Source: Holophagaceae bacterium
GTDB lineage: Bacteria > Acidobacteriota > Holophagae > Holophagales > Holophagaceae
Direction: 5' to 3'
Assembly (NCBI GenBank): GCA_025355915.1
Contig: JANXYT010000324.1
Location: 1-14,839 of the forward strand
DNA: 14,839 nucleotides
Positions 1 to 7,390 of the stretch are shown here, piece by piece. Position 1 is the first letter of the stretch. Each line of letters opens with the position of its first letter. A program made the position numbers and the translations under genes. The notes beneath the pieces are model-generated. The model was given only the letters and a program-made list of their open reading frames with translations, had not been told where the DNA came from and ran no database searches.

Positions 1-945
1 CTCGAGGGGCACGCTCACGGCCTTGTCACGCTTCTCGCCGAGGATCTCCACATTGGCGCTCATGCCGGTCTTGAACGAATCGGTGAGCTCATCCAGGGCC
101 ACTTCCACCTTGAAGACCTTGATCTTTTCAACCAGGTCGGCGGCGGGCGCGACGAACCGCACCTGGCCCGTGAAGGCCCGCTGGGGATAGGCGTCCAGGG
201 TGATGCGCACGGGCTGGCCCACCTTCACTTTGGCGATGTCCACCTCGTTGAGGTTCACCTTGACGATGAGGGACTTCAGGTCGGCCACGGTGAATACCAC
301 GGTCCCGGCATTGAAGGAACTGACGCCGGAGGTGATGGTGTCACCCAGTTCCACGCCCTTCTTGATCACCACGCCGGTCAGGGGGGCGGTGACCCGGGCT
401 TTCTGGGTGGAGGCGTTGCCGCTGATGGGGATGCCGCGGTCCTCCACGATCTGGTAGCGGGTCTGGGCACTCTTGAATGATTCCTCCGCGAGATCGCGGG
501 CGGTCCGAGCGGACCGGAAGACTTGATCAGAAATGAGGCCCTCCGTGAAGAGGGCCGACTGCTGAGCGAAATCGCGCTCGGCGTTCTTGAAGCTGACTCG
601 GGCCTGGGAGACGCTGCCTTGCACATCGGAGAGGGTCTGCGCCTGGTTCACATCGGGCTCGACCTCGGCCAGCACCTCGCCGGCCTTCACACTCGCGCCC
701 TCGCGGACCCTCAGGCTGACAATGCGGCCCGACACTGTGGATTTCACGTCCACCTTGGTGAGGGGATCCACCACGCCCACCTCGCGAACGCTCACCTGCA
801 GGTCCTCGGCCTGCACCTTGCCCAACCGGAAGGGGGTGCTGGCCTCGGGCTTCTTCCCCTTGCCGTCGCTGCCTTTCAGAGTGAAGAACATGCCCGCTGC
901 CAAGGCCGCACCGGCCACGGCCACGATGACCCATCGCTTCTGCAT
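1..945 (-). CDS. HlyD/MacA-family efflux periplasmic adaptor subunit (partial, C-terminus outside window)
   Basis: This is a membrane-fusion (adaptor) protein that would link an inner-membrane ABC or RND exporter to an outer-membrane channel. The frame is open from an ATG at 945 to base 1, giving 315 residues without a stop. A single N-terminal anchor lies at residues 5-22. The first half of the lipoyl/barrel-sandwich domain follows at about 50-97 (VSGRIVSLRVREGASVKAGE), then a coiled-coil hairpin at about 98-170, the second barrel half at about 182-200 (ARVTAPLTGVVIKKG), and a beta-barrel with GQPVRITLDAYP near 243-254. The motif order is that of MacA-like adaptors. Perhaps 60-100 residues are missing, judged from usual family length. 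AGGGGG at 950-955 (minus strand) lies 4 bases before the ATG and supports this start. The partner permease is presumably beyond the left edge, so ABC versus RND cannot be decided and the substrate is unknown. Confidence 0.9.
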   Translation of the reverse strand, partial: MQKRWVIVAVAGAALAAGMFFTLKGSDGKGKKPEASTPFRLGKVQAEDLQVSVREVGVVDPLTKVDVKSTVSGRIVSLRVREGASVKAGEVLAEVEPDVNQAQTLSDVQGSVSQARVSFKNAERDFAQQSALFTEGLISDQVFRSARTARDLAEESFKSAQTRYQIVEDRGIPISGNASTQKARVTAPLTGVVIKKGVELGDTITSGVSSFNAGTVVFTVADLKSLIVKVNLNEVDIAKVKVGQPVRITLDAYPQRAFTGQVRFVAPAADLVEKIKVFKVEVALDELTDSFKTGMSANVEILGEKRDKAVSVPLE

Positions 946-1337
946 GGAACCCCCTGATGGGAAAGACGCCGGACCCGCCGGATGATGAACAGCCTACGGA
1001 GGAGAGTCTGGAATCGTTTAGAACCCGGTTCAGCGGAGATTCGGCCATCGGCCAGGCCAGGTCGGCCAGCGTCCCTTTGGGACCGGGGAACGTCCCCGGG
1101 GCGTCCCGCTACTCGGCGGGGCAAGGACCCTCATGAAACGCATCCCCTTTTTTATTATTGAAATAGTTCAAAGTTAGAATTCTTCACATGAAATCCATGA
1201 CTGACGATTCCCTTTCGCTGCGGTGCCGCACCAGGAGCCGCCTTGTTCAGCGTCCAAAAGCCCGTGGTCTTCCTCGTGGCGACCGGCCTCATGGATGCCT
1301 CCCCCATGGCGAACAAGGGGGAATGGCCTTCCTGCAT
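946..1337. other. Gene-free upstream region of the adaptor gene
   Basis: I see no convincing gene here. On the minus strand this is the leader and promoter region of the adaptor gene. It contains an AT-rich island at about 1146-1185 in otherwise GC-rich DNA, with the imperfect palindrome TTGAA-N4-TTCAA at 1158-1171. It also has a run of short inverted repeats: GTCCC/GGGAC (1071-1083), CCGGGG/CCCCGG (1083-1099) and CCCGC/GCGGG (1105-1120). No convincing -35/-10 pair could be fixed. Short open frames here have no coding character or ribosome binding site that I could support. Confidence 0.5.
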
Positions 1338-1377
1338 CCCAAGAAATCGGCCCCCGGGTGGGGGCCGATTTCTTGGG
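1338..1377 (-). terminator. Rho-independent terminator behind ackA, bidirectional in shape
   Basis: A perfect 18-bp inverted repeat pairs 1338-1355 with 1360-1377 around the 4-base loop GGGT. It begins 12 bases after the ackA stop codon. The GC core (GGCCCCC/GGGGGCC) is flanked by AAGAAATC on one side and GATTTCTT on the other, so either strand has a U-rich segment after the GC core. There is no long pure U-tract. It should end the transcript that includes ackA and insulate the adaptor gene downstream. Confidence 0.8.
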
Positions 1378-1389
1378 GTGGAAAGCAGC

Positions 1390-2559
1390 CTACCGCACGG
1401 TTTCCCGGGCGATCATCAACTCTTCGTTGGTGGGGACGACGGTGACGGCCACCCGGGAATCCGGCGTGCTGATGATGCGTTCCCCGGTGCCGTGCAGGTT
1501 GGCTTCGGGATCCAACTTCACGCCCAGGAAGCTGAGCTTGCTGCAGACCTTGGCCCGGACGAAGGTGCTGTGGGTGCCGATGCCGGCTGTGAAACAAATG
1601 GCGTCCACGCCGTCCAGGACGGTGGCATAGGCGCCGATGTACTGGCGCACGTTGTAGGTCAGGAGGTCGCGGGCCAGCCGGGCCCGGTCGTTTCCGGCGT
1701 CAGCGGCCAGCTCGATCTCCCGGAAATCGGAAGAAACACCGGAAATGCCCAGTAACCCGGATTTCTTGTTCAGCAGATCGGTGATGCCGTCGTAGTCGAG
1801 GTGTTCGTATTCCATGAGCATTTCCACCACGCTGGGATCGATGGTGCCGCAGCGGGTGCCCATGATGACGCCTTGGAGCGGGGTCATGCCCATGCTGGTA
1901 TCCAGACTCTTGCCGCTATGGACGGCGCAGATGCTCGTCCCATTGCCGATGTGGCAGGTGATGATCTTCAGGGCCCGGAGAGGCCGGCAGACCAGGATGG
2001 CCGTGCGGGCCGCCACAAAGGCATGGCTGGTGCCGTGAAAGCCGTAGCGGCGGATGCCGTACTTCTGGCTCAGTTCGTAGGGGATGCCGTAGGTGCGGGC
2101 ATGATCGGGAATGTTGTGGTGGAAAGCGGTGTCGAAGACCGCCACATGGGGCACGTCGGGAAAGGCCGCCTGGGCGGTGCGGATGCCCATGGCGTTGGCG
2201 GGGTTGTGCAGCGGGGCGTACATCGAGAAGGCCTCGATGTCCCGGAGCACCTCGTCCGTCACCAGGACGGAATCGCCGTACTTGGGGCCGCCATGAACCA
2301 CCCGGTGGCCCACGGCGTGGATGGGCGTGTCCTGCAGCACGGTGGTGTGGAGCCGCTCGAGGATGGCCTCCAGGGCCTCCTTGTGGCTGGGCAGCGGCAT
2401 CGTTTCCTTGCGCTTCTCTCCTTCGAGGGTGCAGGCCAGATTGGCCTCACCCAGGCCAATCCGTTCCGCCATGCCCTCGGCGATGGAAACCTCTTTGGCC
2501 ATGTCGAAGAGGTTGAACTTCAGGCTCGAAGAGCCGGCATTCAGGACGAGTACGAACAC
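1390..2559 (-). CDS. ackA: Acetate kinase
   Basis: Cytoplasmic acetate kinase, ATP + acetate <=> ADP + acetyl phosphate, usually run toward ATP in acetate overflow or fermentation. Family signatures are clear: VLNAGSSSLKF at the N-terminus, GHRVVHGG (substrate Arg), VAVFDTAFHH (catalytic Asp), YGFHGTSH, HIGNGTS, MGTRCGTIDP (transition-state Arg) and TNEELMIARET near the C-terminus. Length of about 390 residues is normal. I chose the GTG at 2559: GGGGG (2565-2569) lies 5 bases before it, and the protein then begins like typical family members, with the nucleotide-site Asn at position 7. An ATG at 2571 adds four residues but has no visible ribosome binding site. The gene follows the chemoreceptor pair by about 70 bases with no terminator between, so co-transcription is possible. 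Its usual partner, phosphotransacetylase, is not in the window. Confidence 0.95.
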   Translation of the reverse strand: MFVLVLNAGSSSLKFNLFDMAKEVSIAEGMAERIGLGEANLACTLEGEKRKETMPLPSHKEALEAILERLHTTVLQDTPIHAVGHRVVHGGPKYGDSVLVTDEVLRDIEAFSMYAPLHNPANAMGIRTAQAAFPDVPHVAVFDTAFHHNIPDHARTYGIPYELSQKYGIRRYGFHGTSHAFVAARTAILVCRPLRALKIITCHIGNGTSICAVHSGKSLDTSMGMTPLQGVIMGTRCGTIDPSVVEMLMEYEHLDYDGITDLLNKKSGLLGISGVSSDFREIELAADAGNDRARLARDLLTYNVRQYIGAYATVLDGVDAICFTAGIGTHSTFVRAKVCSKLSFLGVKLDPEANLHGTGERIISTPDSRVAVTVVPTNEELMIARETVR

Positions 2560-2631
2560 GGTATCCCCCATAACAGGAAAGTCTATCGGCCTGGGGGCGT
2601 GACCGGTGCCGCATTGTGGATGATCCGGTCG

Positions 2632-4230
2632 TTATGAGAGCCTGAACCGTTGCGTCAGGCTCTGAAGCTGCTGGGCTAAGCCAGCCAACGCCTCCGTCGT
2701 GCGGGCGGTCTCCTGGACCGTGGCGGACAACTGAGTGGTGGCGGAGGCATTGCGATCCACCATTTGAGTGGCCGAGCCCATGGCCTGCACAACCTCTTCG
2801 CTGGCTCGGTTCTGTTCTTCCATGGCGGTGGCGATTTCCTTCAGTTGGCTGGCATTGTCCCGCACATGCCCTTCAATGCCTTCCAGGCTCCTGGCGGCCT
2901 CCTTGACGGCATTGGTGCCAAGTCCGACGCGCTCACCGCTCTCCTGGATAAGGGCGGTGATCTCCTTGGCCGCAGCCCCACTGCGCTCCGCGAGCTTGCG
3001 GACTTCTTCGGCCACCACGGCGAAGCCCTTGCCCATGGTCCCCGCCTTGGCGGCTTCGATGGCCGCATTCAGGGACAGCAGGTTGGTCTGCCGGGCGATG
3101 TCGGTGATGACCGTGGTGATGCGGCTCACCTTGATGGAACTCTCCTGGATGGCCTCCATGGCCCTGCCGGTGTCTTCCACCGCCTTCAGTCCCTGGCGGG
3201 TGGCTTCCTGGGACCGGGAGGCGAGTTCCTCCGCCCGCCGGGCGCTCTGGTTCACTTGCTGGATGTTGGCGTTCATCTGCTCCAGGGCGGCGGAGGATCG
3301 CTCCATGGCGAGGCGTTCCAGTTCCGAGCTGCGGCGGAGTTCCTCAGCGGTGTGGTTCACCTGTTCGGTGGTCGCGGCCAGTTCCGTGGCGCTGGAGGCG
3401 GTCCCTTCGGCGGCCTGGGTGATGAGGGCAATGTCGCTGCCCAGGCTCTCGAGAACCCGGTCCAGGGTTCGGCCCATGTCTCCCAGTTCATCCAGATTGG
3501 TGGCTCGGCTTCGGCGGGTCAGGTCCCCCTCGGCCAATGCCGACAGCGAACCCCCGAGTTGGGCCAGGGACTGGCGCATGGCCCTGCTGACAGCTAGACA
3601 GATGCCGATGCCCAGTCCCGCCGCCGCCGCCACCCCGAGGGCCATGATCACCTGACTGGCGCGGGTGCGTGATTCAGCCAGTGCGACCAGAGCCTGGTTG
3701 GCAGCCACCTGGCGCGCAGTGACGCCGTTGAAGGCCTCTTTGGCCTCCTCCACCCAGCGAAGGTTCGCTTTCATGTAGACGTCCTTCATCTGCGCATCCT
3801 GGCTTTCCTTGGCCACGCTCATCAGCCCGGGGAAGGCTCGGAGGTAACTGCGCATGCTTTCGATTCCTGCGTCCAGGGCTTCCTGATCAGGCTTGGACCA
3901 AGGGTGGGCCAGGACGTCCCCGAAGGACGCTTCCAGGTCAGACTCCAGCACCTTCAACCTGGGGAGGCGCTTCTCCGTGAACCCGGGCGCATTCGCTCCC
4001 CCCAGGATCCCCAACTGCTCGGCCCGGACCAGCATGAGCCGGTAGCGGGCCTGGGCCAGCGCGTTCACCCGGGGGGTGCTCTGCGCCAGTTCCCTCTGGG
4101 TCACCAAGCCCCTGTTCAGGCTGACCCAACCCAGCAGGGATACGCCAAGGAGGATCACCAGCTGGGCCCCAAGGAGCAGAAAGAACTTTCCCCGGACAGA
4201 CAGGTTCATCAGAAGACGCCGCAGGCTCAT
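2632..4230 (-). CDS. Methyl-accepting chemotaxis protein (second of tandem pair)
   Basis: Transmembrane chemoreceptor that would signal to CheA/CheW. Of 532 residues, TM1 lies at about 16-38, a periplasmic helical sensor (4HB-like length) at about 39-192, TM2 at about 193-214 and a HAMP linker at about 215-268. The long coiled-coil signalling domain runs to the end, with its hairpin tip at about 375-410 ([20 protein letters not shown]). There is no C-terminal CheR-docking pentapeptide. An ATG at 4263 is possible, but I prefer 4230: GGGGAG lies 7 bases upstream, and the protein then aligns from residue 1 with the paralogue just upstream (both have RGKF at 13-16). The two signalling domains are nearly identical, while the sensor domains have diverged, so the ligands probably differ. 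The ligand cannot be read from the sequence. Confidence 0.93.
   Translation of the reverse strand: MSLRRLLMNLSVRGKFFLLLGAQLVILLGVSLLGWVSLNRGLVTQRELAQSTPRVNALAQARYRLMLVRAEQLGILGGANAPGFTEKRLPRLKVLESDLEASFGDVLAHPWSKPDQEALDAGIESMRSYLRAFPGLMSVAKESQDAQMKDVYMKANLRWVEEAKEAFNGVTARQVAANQALVALAESRTRASQVIMALGVAAAAGLGIGICLAVSRAMRQSLAQLGGSLSALAEGDLTRRSRATNLDELGDMGRTLDRVLESLGSDIALITQAAEGTASSATELAATTEQVNHTAEELRRSSELERLAMERSSAALEQMNANIQQVNQSARRAEELASRSQEATRQGLKAVEDTGRAMEAIQESSIKVSRITTVITDIARQTNLLSLNAAIEAAKAGTMGKGFAVVAEEVRKLAERSGAAAKEITALIQESGERVGLGTNAVKEAARSLEGIEGHVRDNASQLKEIATAMEEQNRASEEVVQAMGSATQMVDRNASATTQLSATVQETARTTEALAGLAQQLQSLTQRFRLS
3008..3111 (-). repeat. 104-bp near-identical patch shared by the two chemoreceptor genes (copy 1)
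   Basis: This stretch encodes the hairpin tip of the signalling domain. It matches 4670-4773 at 103 of 104 bases, the only difference being T3055 versus C4717, a synonymous Glu codon. Flanking parts of the same domain carry many synonymous differences. It is a block inside a coding sequence, not a mobile repeat. Confidence 0.85.
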
Positions 4231-4296
4231 TGAGGAACTCCCCATGGCCTTCCGTTCGTCCATTCAAGACCTGAAGATAAGAAATGGAGATCCCTT

Positions 4297-5892
4297 CTAC
4301 AATTTGAACCGGCGAGTCAGGGTCTGGAGTTGCTGGGCCAGGCTGGCCAGTTCTTCCGTGGTGCGCGCGGTCTCCTGGACCGTGGCGGACAACTGGGTGG
4401 CGGCCGAGGCGTTCCTCTCCACCATCTGGGTGGCGGAGGTCATGGCCCGGACCACCTCTTCGCTGGCGCGCCCTTGCTCATCCATGGCGCTCGCGATCTC
4501 CTTCAGCTGGCCGGCGTTGTCCCGCACATGCCCTTCGATGCGCTCCAGGCTGCGGGCGGCCTCCTTCACGGAGTCGGCGCCCAGCCCCACGCGATCAGTG
4601 CTTTCCTGGATGAGCGCCGTGATTTCCTTGGCGGCGGTGCCGCTGCGCTCGGCCAGCTTGCGCACTTCCTCGGCCACCACGGCGAAGCCCTTGCCCATGG
4701 TCCCCGCCTTGGCGGCCTCGATGGCCGCATTCAGGGACAGCAGGTTGGTCTGCCGGGCGATGTCGGTGATGACGGTGATGATGCGGTTCACCTTGGAGGA
4801 ACTCTCCTCGATGGCCTCCATGGCCCGGCCGGTGTCCTGCACCGCCTTGAGCCCCTGATGCCCGGCCTCCTGCGACCGGGCGGCCAGTTCCTCGGCCCGC
4901 CCCGTGTTCTGCTTGACCTGCTGGATGTTGGCGTTCATCTGCTCCAGCGCGGCCGAGGATCGCTCCATGGCGAGGCGCTCCTGTTCCGTGCTGCGGCGGA
5001 GTTCCTCGGTGGTGCGGTTGACCTGTTCCGTGGTGGCCGCCAACTCGGTGGCACTGGAGGCCGTGCCCTCTGCGGTCTGGGAGATGGCTTGGATGTCGTT
5101 GCGCAGGCCATGGATGACCTGGGATAGACCGGCCGCCACCTGGGCCAGTTCGTCCCGACCTTCGATCACGGGGGTCTTGGTGAGGTCTCCCTTCGCGACC
5201 GCATCCATGACCGTTTCAATATCCTGCGCTTTCCGGCCCACTCGGGAACCGATGACCGAGCTCAGGAAGGCTCCGGCGAGGATGGCGGCCAGGCCGACAC
5301 CGATGATCCAGGCCTTGCCGGTCGCAGAGTGCCGGAGGTCTTCCTTGAGGCCCTTGTCGGCCGCCGCTTCGGAGGCTTTCTGGAGCTTCAGCACCCGGTC
5401 CCGGGCCACGCGCATGACCTCGACATTTCCTTCCAACAGCCGGGAGACGGACTGGGGGGAATGGTCGGCCTGGGACTGGGTGAGCAATGCAGGGAAGCCG
5501 GCGTCGTAATGGCGGAAGGCCTGGATGGCCTCTTCCAGGATCGCCCTGTCTTCCGGTGCCGAGGTCAGTGCCTTGGCATCGGCCAGATCCTTCTCCAGGG
5601 TCTCTCCATATTTTTTCATCACACTTTGCCGCATGGTGAGGTAGGCAGGGTCTGTGGCGCCACCGATCATGCTGACGTGGATGGTCCGGAAGACATTCAT
5701 GCCGTTCAGCACCCGGGACAGATTGGCGGTCTTCGCCAATTCCAGGGCCACGTCCCGTTGCCCCGACTGGAGCTCGTTCACCGAGATCCACCCCAGCCCG
5801 CCCACCACCACCAGGGCCAGAACCTGGATGGCGAGGAGCAGGTTGAATTTCCCCCGCATCCGCAGGCTATCCGTGATCTTTCCGATATTCAT
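4297..5892 (-). CDS. Methyl-accepting chemotaxis protein (first of tandem pair)
   Basis: Chemoreceptor of 531 residues with the same plan as its downstream paralogue: TM1 at about 16-38, a periplasmic helical sensor to about 190, TM2 at about 193-215, HAMP (ending near [12 protein letters not shown]), then a full signalling domain with the tip motif [20 protein letters not shown] at about 378-397. The signalling domain aligns to the paralogue without gaps. The sensor domain contains [13 protein letters not shown] and shares little with the other receptor. The stop codon lies 66 bases before the paralogue's preferred start, consistent with one transcript. GGGGTG at 5897-5902 (minus strand) precedes the ATG by 4 bases. 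A sigma-28-like promoter lies just upstream at 5914-5940, which fits a flagellar/chemotaxis regulon gene. Its ligand is unknown. Confidence 0.93.
   Translation of the reverse strand: MNIGKITDSLRMRGKFNLLLAIQVLALVVVGGLGWISVNELQSGQRDVALELAKTANLSRVLNGMNVFRTIHVSMIGGATDPAYLTMRQSVMKKYGETLEKDLADAKALTSAPEDRAILEEAIQAFRHYDAGFPALLTQSQADHSPQSVSRLLEGNVEVMRVARDRVLKLQKASEAAADKGLKEDLRHSATGKAWIIGVGLAAILAGAFLSSVIGSRVGRKAQDIETVMDAVAKGDLTKTPVIEGRDELAQVAAGLSQVIHGLRNDIQAISQTAEGTASSATELAATTEQVNRTTEELRRSTEQERLAMERSSAALEQMNANIQQVKQNTGRAEELAARSQEAGHQGLKAVQDTGRAMEAIEESSSKVNRIITVITDIARQTNLLSLNAAIEAAKAGTMGKGFAVVAEEVRKLAERSGTAAKEITALIQESTDRVGLGADSVKEAARSLERIEGHVRDNAGQLKEIASAMDEQGRASEEVVRAMTSATQMVERNASAATQLSATVQETARTTEELASLAQQLQTLTRRFKL
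4670..4773 (-). repeat. 104-bp near-identical patch shared by the two chemoreceptor genes (copy 2)
   Basis: Partner of the block at 3008-3111, with a constant offset of 1662 bases and one mismatch. Strong protein constraint explains conserved amino acids but not the identical third codon positions. Gene conversion or an uneven history of duplication is the likeliest reason. Confidence 0.85.
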
Positions 5893-5896
5893 GATT

Positions 5897-5924
5897 CACC
5901 CCGCCTTCGTTTCTTATCGGGGTG
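5897..5924 (-). promoter_or_regulatory. Hairpin covering the ribosome binding site of the first chemoreceptor
   Basis: On the minus strand CACCCCG (5918-5924) can pair with CGGGGTG (5897-5903) across a 14-base loop. The 3' arm is the Shine-Dalgarno sequence of the receptor gene. The 5' arm overlaps the sigma-28-like -10 element, so a transcript started from that promoter would lack it, while read-through RNA from the E1 alpha gene would contain it. Pairing is seen; the regulatory meaning is inference. Confidence 0.4.
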
Positions 5925-5940
5925 GATACGAGCAGGTTGA
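5914..5940 (-). promoter_or_regulatory. Candidate sigma-28 (FliA) promoter for the chemoreceptor genes
   Basis: Reading on the minus strand, TCAA (5937-5940) is followed by 15 bases and then CCCGATAA (5914-5921). The enterobacterial FliA consensus is TAAA-N15-GCCGATAA, so 10 of 12 positions match with exact spacing. It lies in the 59-bp gap between the E1 alpha stop and the receptor start, and chemoreceptors are classical FliA targets. The predicted start is near 5906, about 14 bases before the ATG. Confidence 0.55.
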
Positions 5941-5951
5941 ATCCTGGCCGG

Positions 5952-6890
5952 TCAGACGGAGAACACGCCCGCGGTGAGCGTCGCCGGATCCGGCCAGGGT
6001 GCGGTCAGGGCGGTCTCGGCCGTGGCCAGCAAGTCCGCCTCAAGCCGCCCGGCCAATCCGGGATCCAGCGTCCATCCCCGGTGGGCCATCCACGCCTCGA
6101 AGCGGGGCAGGGGATCCTTGGCGGCCCACTGGGCCAGGAGAAGGGGATCCACGTAGCGCTGGTCGTCGTGTTCGGCGTGGCCGGACCGGCGAAAGGTTTC
6201 GCAGACGAGGAAGACCGGGCCCTTGCCTTCGAGGCAGCGCTGGCGGGCCTGGGCGGCGGCTTCAAAGACCGCGACGGCGTCATTGCCGTCCACAGTGAGG
6301 GTGAAAGCTCCCTGGGAGCGGAGGGACATCCGCCCCGCCATCTGGCGGTCCGGCGGCGTGGAAAAGGCGTAGCCGTTGGCTTCCCCCACCACGATGAGGG
6401 GAAGCTTCTGCACCACTGCGAAGTTGAGCCCCTCGTAGAAGGCGCCCGTGGAACTGCCGCCATCGCCGATCCAGGTCATGGCCACGCGGCGTTCGCCCTT
6501 CTGCCGGAAGGACAAGGCCACCCCGGCCATCACGGGAATGAGGGCCCCGAGCATGGAGGTCGGGGCGATGAGGCCGCGTGCCACGGAGCCGAAGTGGTTG
6601 TTGTGCTCGCGCCCGCCGCTGGGGCCCGTGGCCCGCCCCAGATACTGGAGGAAGATCTCCAGCGGCGTCACGCCGCGGACGAACATGGAACCCAGGTTGC
6701 GGATCAGGGGCGCGATGACATCGTCGGGGCCGAGGGCCATGGCCGTGGCGCAGGCGGTGGCTTCCTGGCCGAGGCTGCGGTAGATGCTGCCGAGGGTCTT
6801 CCCCTGGCGGAAGAGCTTCACCAGCCGCTCCTCGGTGAGGCGGGTGAGCAGCATGGCCTCATGAAGGCGCAGGGCAGTGTCTTGGTTCAT
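5952..6890 (-). CDS. Thiamine-diphosphate-dependent 2-oxoacid/acetoin dehydrogenase E1 component, alpha subunit
   Basis: Alpha subunit of an alpha2beta2-type E1 enzyme, which decarboxylates a 2-oxo acid (pyruvate, branched-chain) or cleaves acetoin and passes the acyl group to an E2 lipoyl domain. Of 312 residues, the N-terminal helix region (LLTRLTEERLVKLFRQG) and SIYRSLGQEA match the family. The thiamine-diphosphate motif starts IGDGGSSTG at 141-149 and closes with GEANGYA at 169-175. The loop FRRSGHAEHDDQRY at 233-246 corresponds to the family's GHS loop. The usual beta subunit and E2 genes are not adjacent, so the substrate cannot be named. The ATG at 6890 has no ribosome binding site, but TATCCT ends 6 bases before it, which fits a leaderless message. 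Downstream in-frame ATGs would cut conserved sequence. Confidence 0.88.
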   Translation of the reverse strand: MNQDTALRLHEAMLLTRLTEERLVKLFRQGKTLGSIYRSLGQEATACATAMALGPDDVIAPLIRNLGSMFVRGVTPLEIFLQYLGRATGPSGGREHNNHFGSVARGLIAPTSMLGALIPVMAGVALSFRQKGERRVAMTWIGDGGSSTGAFYEGLNFAVVQKLPLIVVGEANGYAFSTPPDRQMAGRMSLRSQGAFTLTVDGNDAVAVFEAAAQARQRCLEGKGPVFLVCETFRRSGHAEHDDQRYVDPLLLAQWAAKDPLPRFEAWMAHRGWTLDPGLAGRLEADLLATAETALTAPWPDPATLTAGVFSV

Positions 6891-6907
6891 CTGGTTAGGA
6901 TAGACGC
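6891..6907. promoter_or_regulatory. Candidate bidirectional promoter core between divergent start codons
   Basis: The 17-bp gap holds TAGGATA at 6896-6902. On the plus strand TAGGAT (6896-6901) is a -10-like element 6 bases before the acetyltransferase ATG. On the minus strand TATCCT (6902-6897) is a -10-like element 6 bases before the E1 alpha ATG. Both would place transcription start at or beside the start codon. No good -35 is seen on either side. TTAGGA could also serve as a ribosome binding site for the plus-strand gene. Confidence 0.4.
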
Positions 6908-7390
6908 ATGCTGAACCTGCGTCCCGCCGTCGCCACCGATGCCCCGCTCATCCTGCAGTACATCCGGGAACTCGCGGAGTACGAACGCGAGCCCACGGCG
7001 GCCGTCGCCACCGAGGCGGACCTCCGCCGCTACGCCTTTTCCGAGCATCCGCTGGTGAAGGTGACCATGGCCGAGTGGGACGGTGCGTCCGCCGGGTTTG
7101 CGCTCTGGTTCCTGAACTTCAGCACCTGGGAAGGCAAGCCCGGCATCTACCTGGAGGATCTCTTCGTGCGTCCGGCCTTTCGGGGCCACGGCATCGGCAA
7201 GGCCCTCCTCCAGCATCTCGCCGCCCTGGCGGTGAAGGAAGGCTGGACCCGCTTTGTCTGGCAAGTGCTCGATTGGAACACGCCAGCCATCGAATTCTAT
7301 GAAGCCCACGGCGCGAAAATCATGCGCCCCTGGCTGACCTGCCGGGTGGAGGGCGAGGCGCTCAAGCAGCTCGCCGGGGCGGCGGATTGA
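6908..7390 (+). CDS. GNAT-family N-acetyltransferase (spermidine/spermine acetyltransferase-like)
   Basis: Cytoplasmic acetyl-CoA-dependent N-acetyltransferase of 160 residues, the normal size for one GNAT domain. It opens with LRPAVATDAPLILQYIRELA. The acetyl-CoA loop is FVRPAFRGHGIGKALL at about 86-101, fitting R-x-x-G-x-G (R92, G95, G97). The C-terminal part has VLDWNTPAIEFYEAHGA at 120-136 with the conserved Tyr. The segment GFALWFLNFSTWEGKPGIYL resembles the SSAT/diamine acetyltransferase subgroup, but true substrates vary widely, so a polyamine role is only suggested. AGGA lies 7 bases before the ATG. Its stop overlaps the start of cca, so the two are probably translated from one message. 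Confidence 0.9.
   Translation: MLNLRPAVATDAPLILQYIRELAEYEREPTAAVATEADLRRYAFSEHPLVKVTMAEWDGASAGFALWFLNFSTWEGKPGIYLEDLFVRPAFRGHGIGKALLQHLAALAVKEGWTRFVWQVLDWNTPAIEFYEAHGAKIMRPWLTCRVEGEALKQLAGAAD

Noticed and set aside
1155..1337. 60-residue open frame on the minus strand between the ackA terminator and the adaptor gene
   Set aside because: It starts directly against the terminator stem, has no convincing ribosome binding site, reads through the AT-rich island, and its product resembles no family I know.
2583..2590. GCCGATAG just before ackA, 7 of 8 matches to a sigma-28 -10 element
   Set aside because: The sequence 15 bases upstream (CACC) has no resemblance to the TAAA -35 element, so it is only half a promoter.
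2601..2630. GACCGG/CCGGTC inverted repeat between receptor 2 and ackA as a terminator
   Set aside because: Six-base arms with an 18-base loop and no U-tract; too weak to call.
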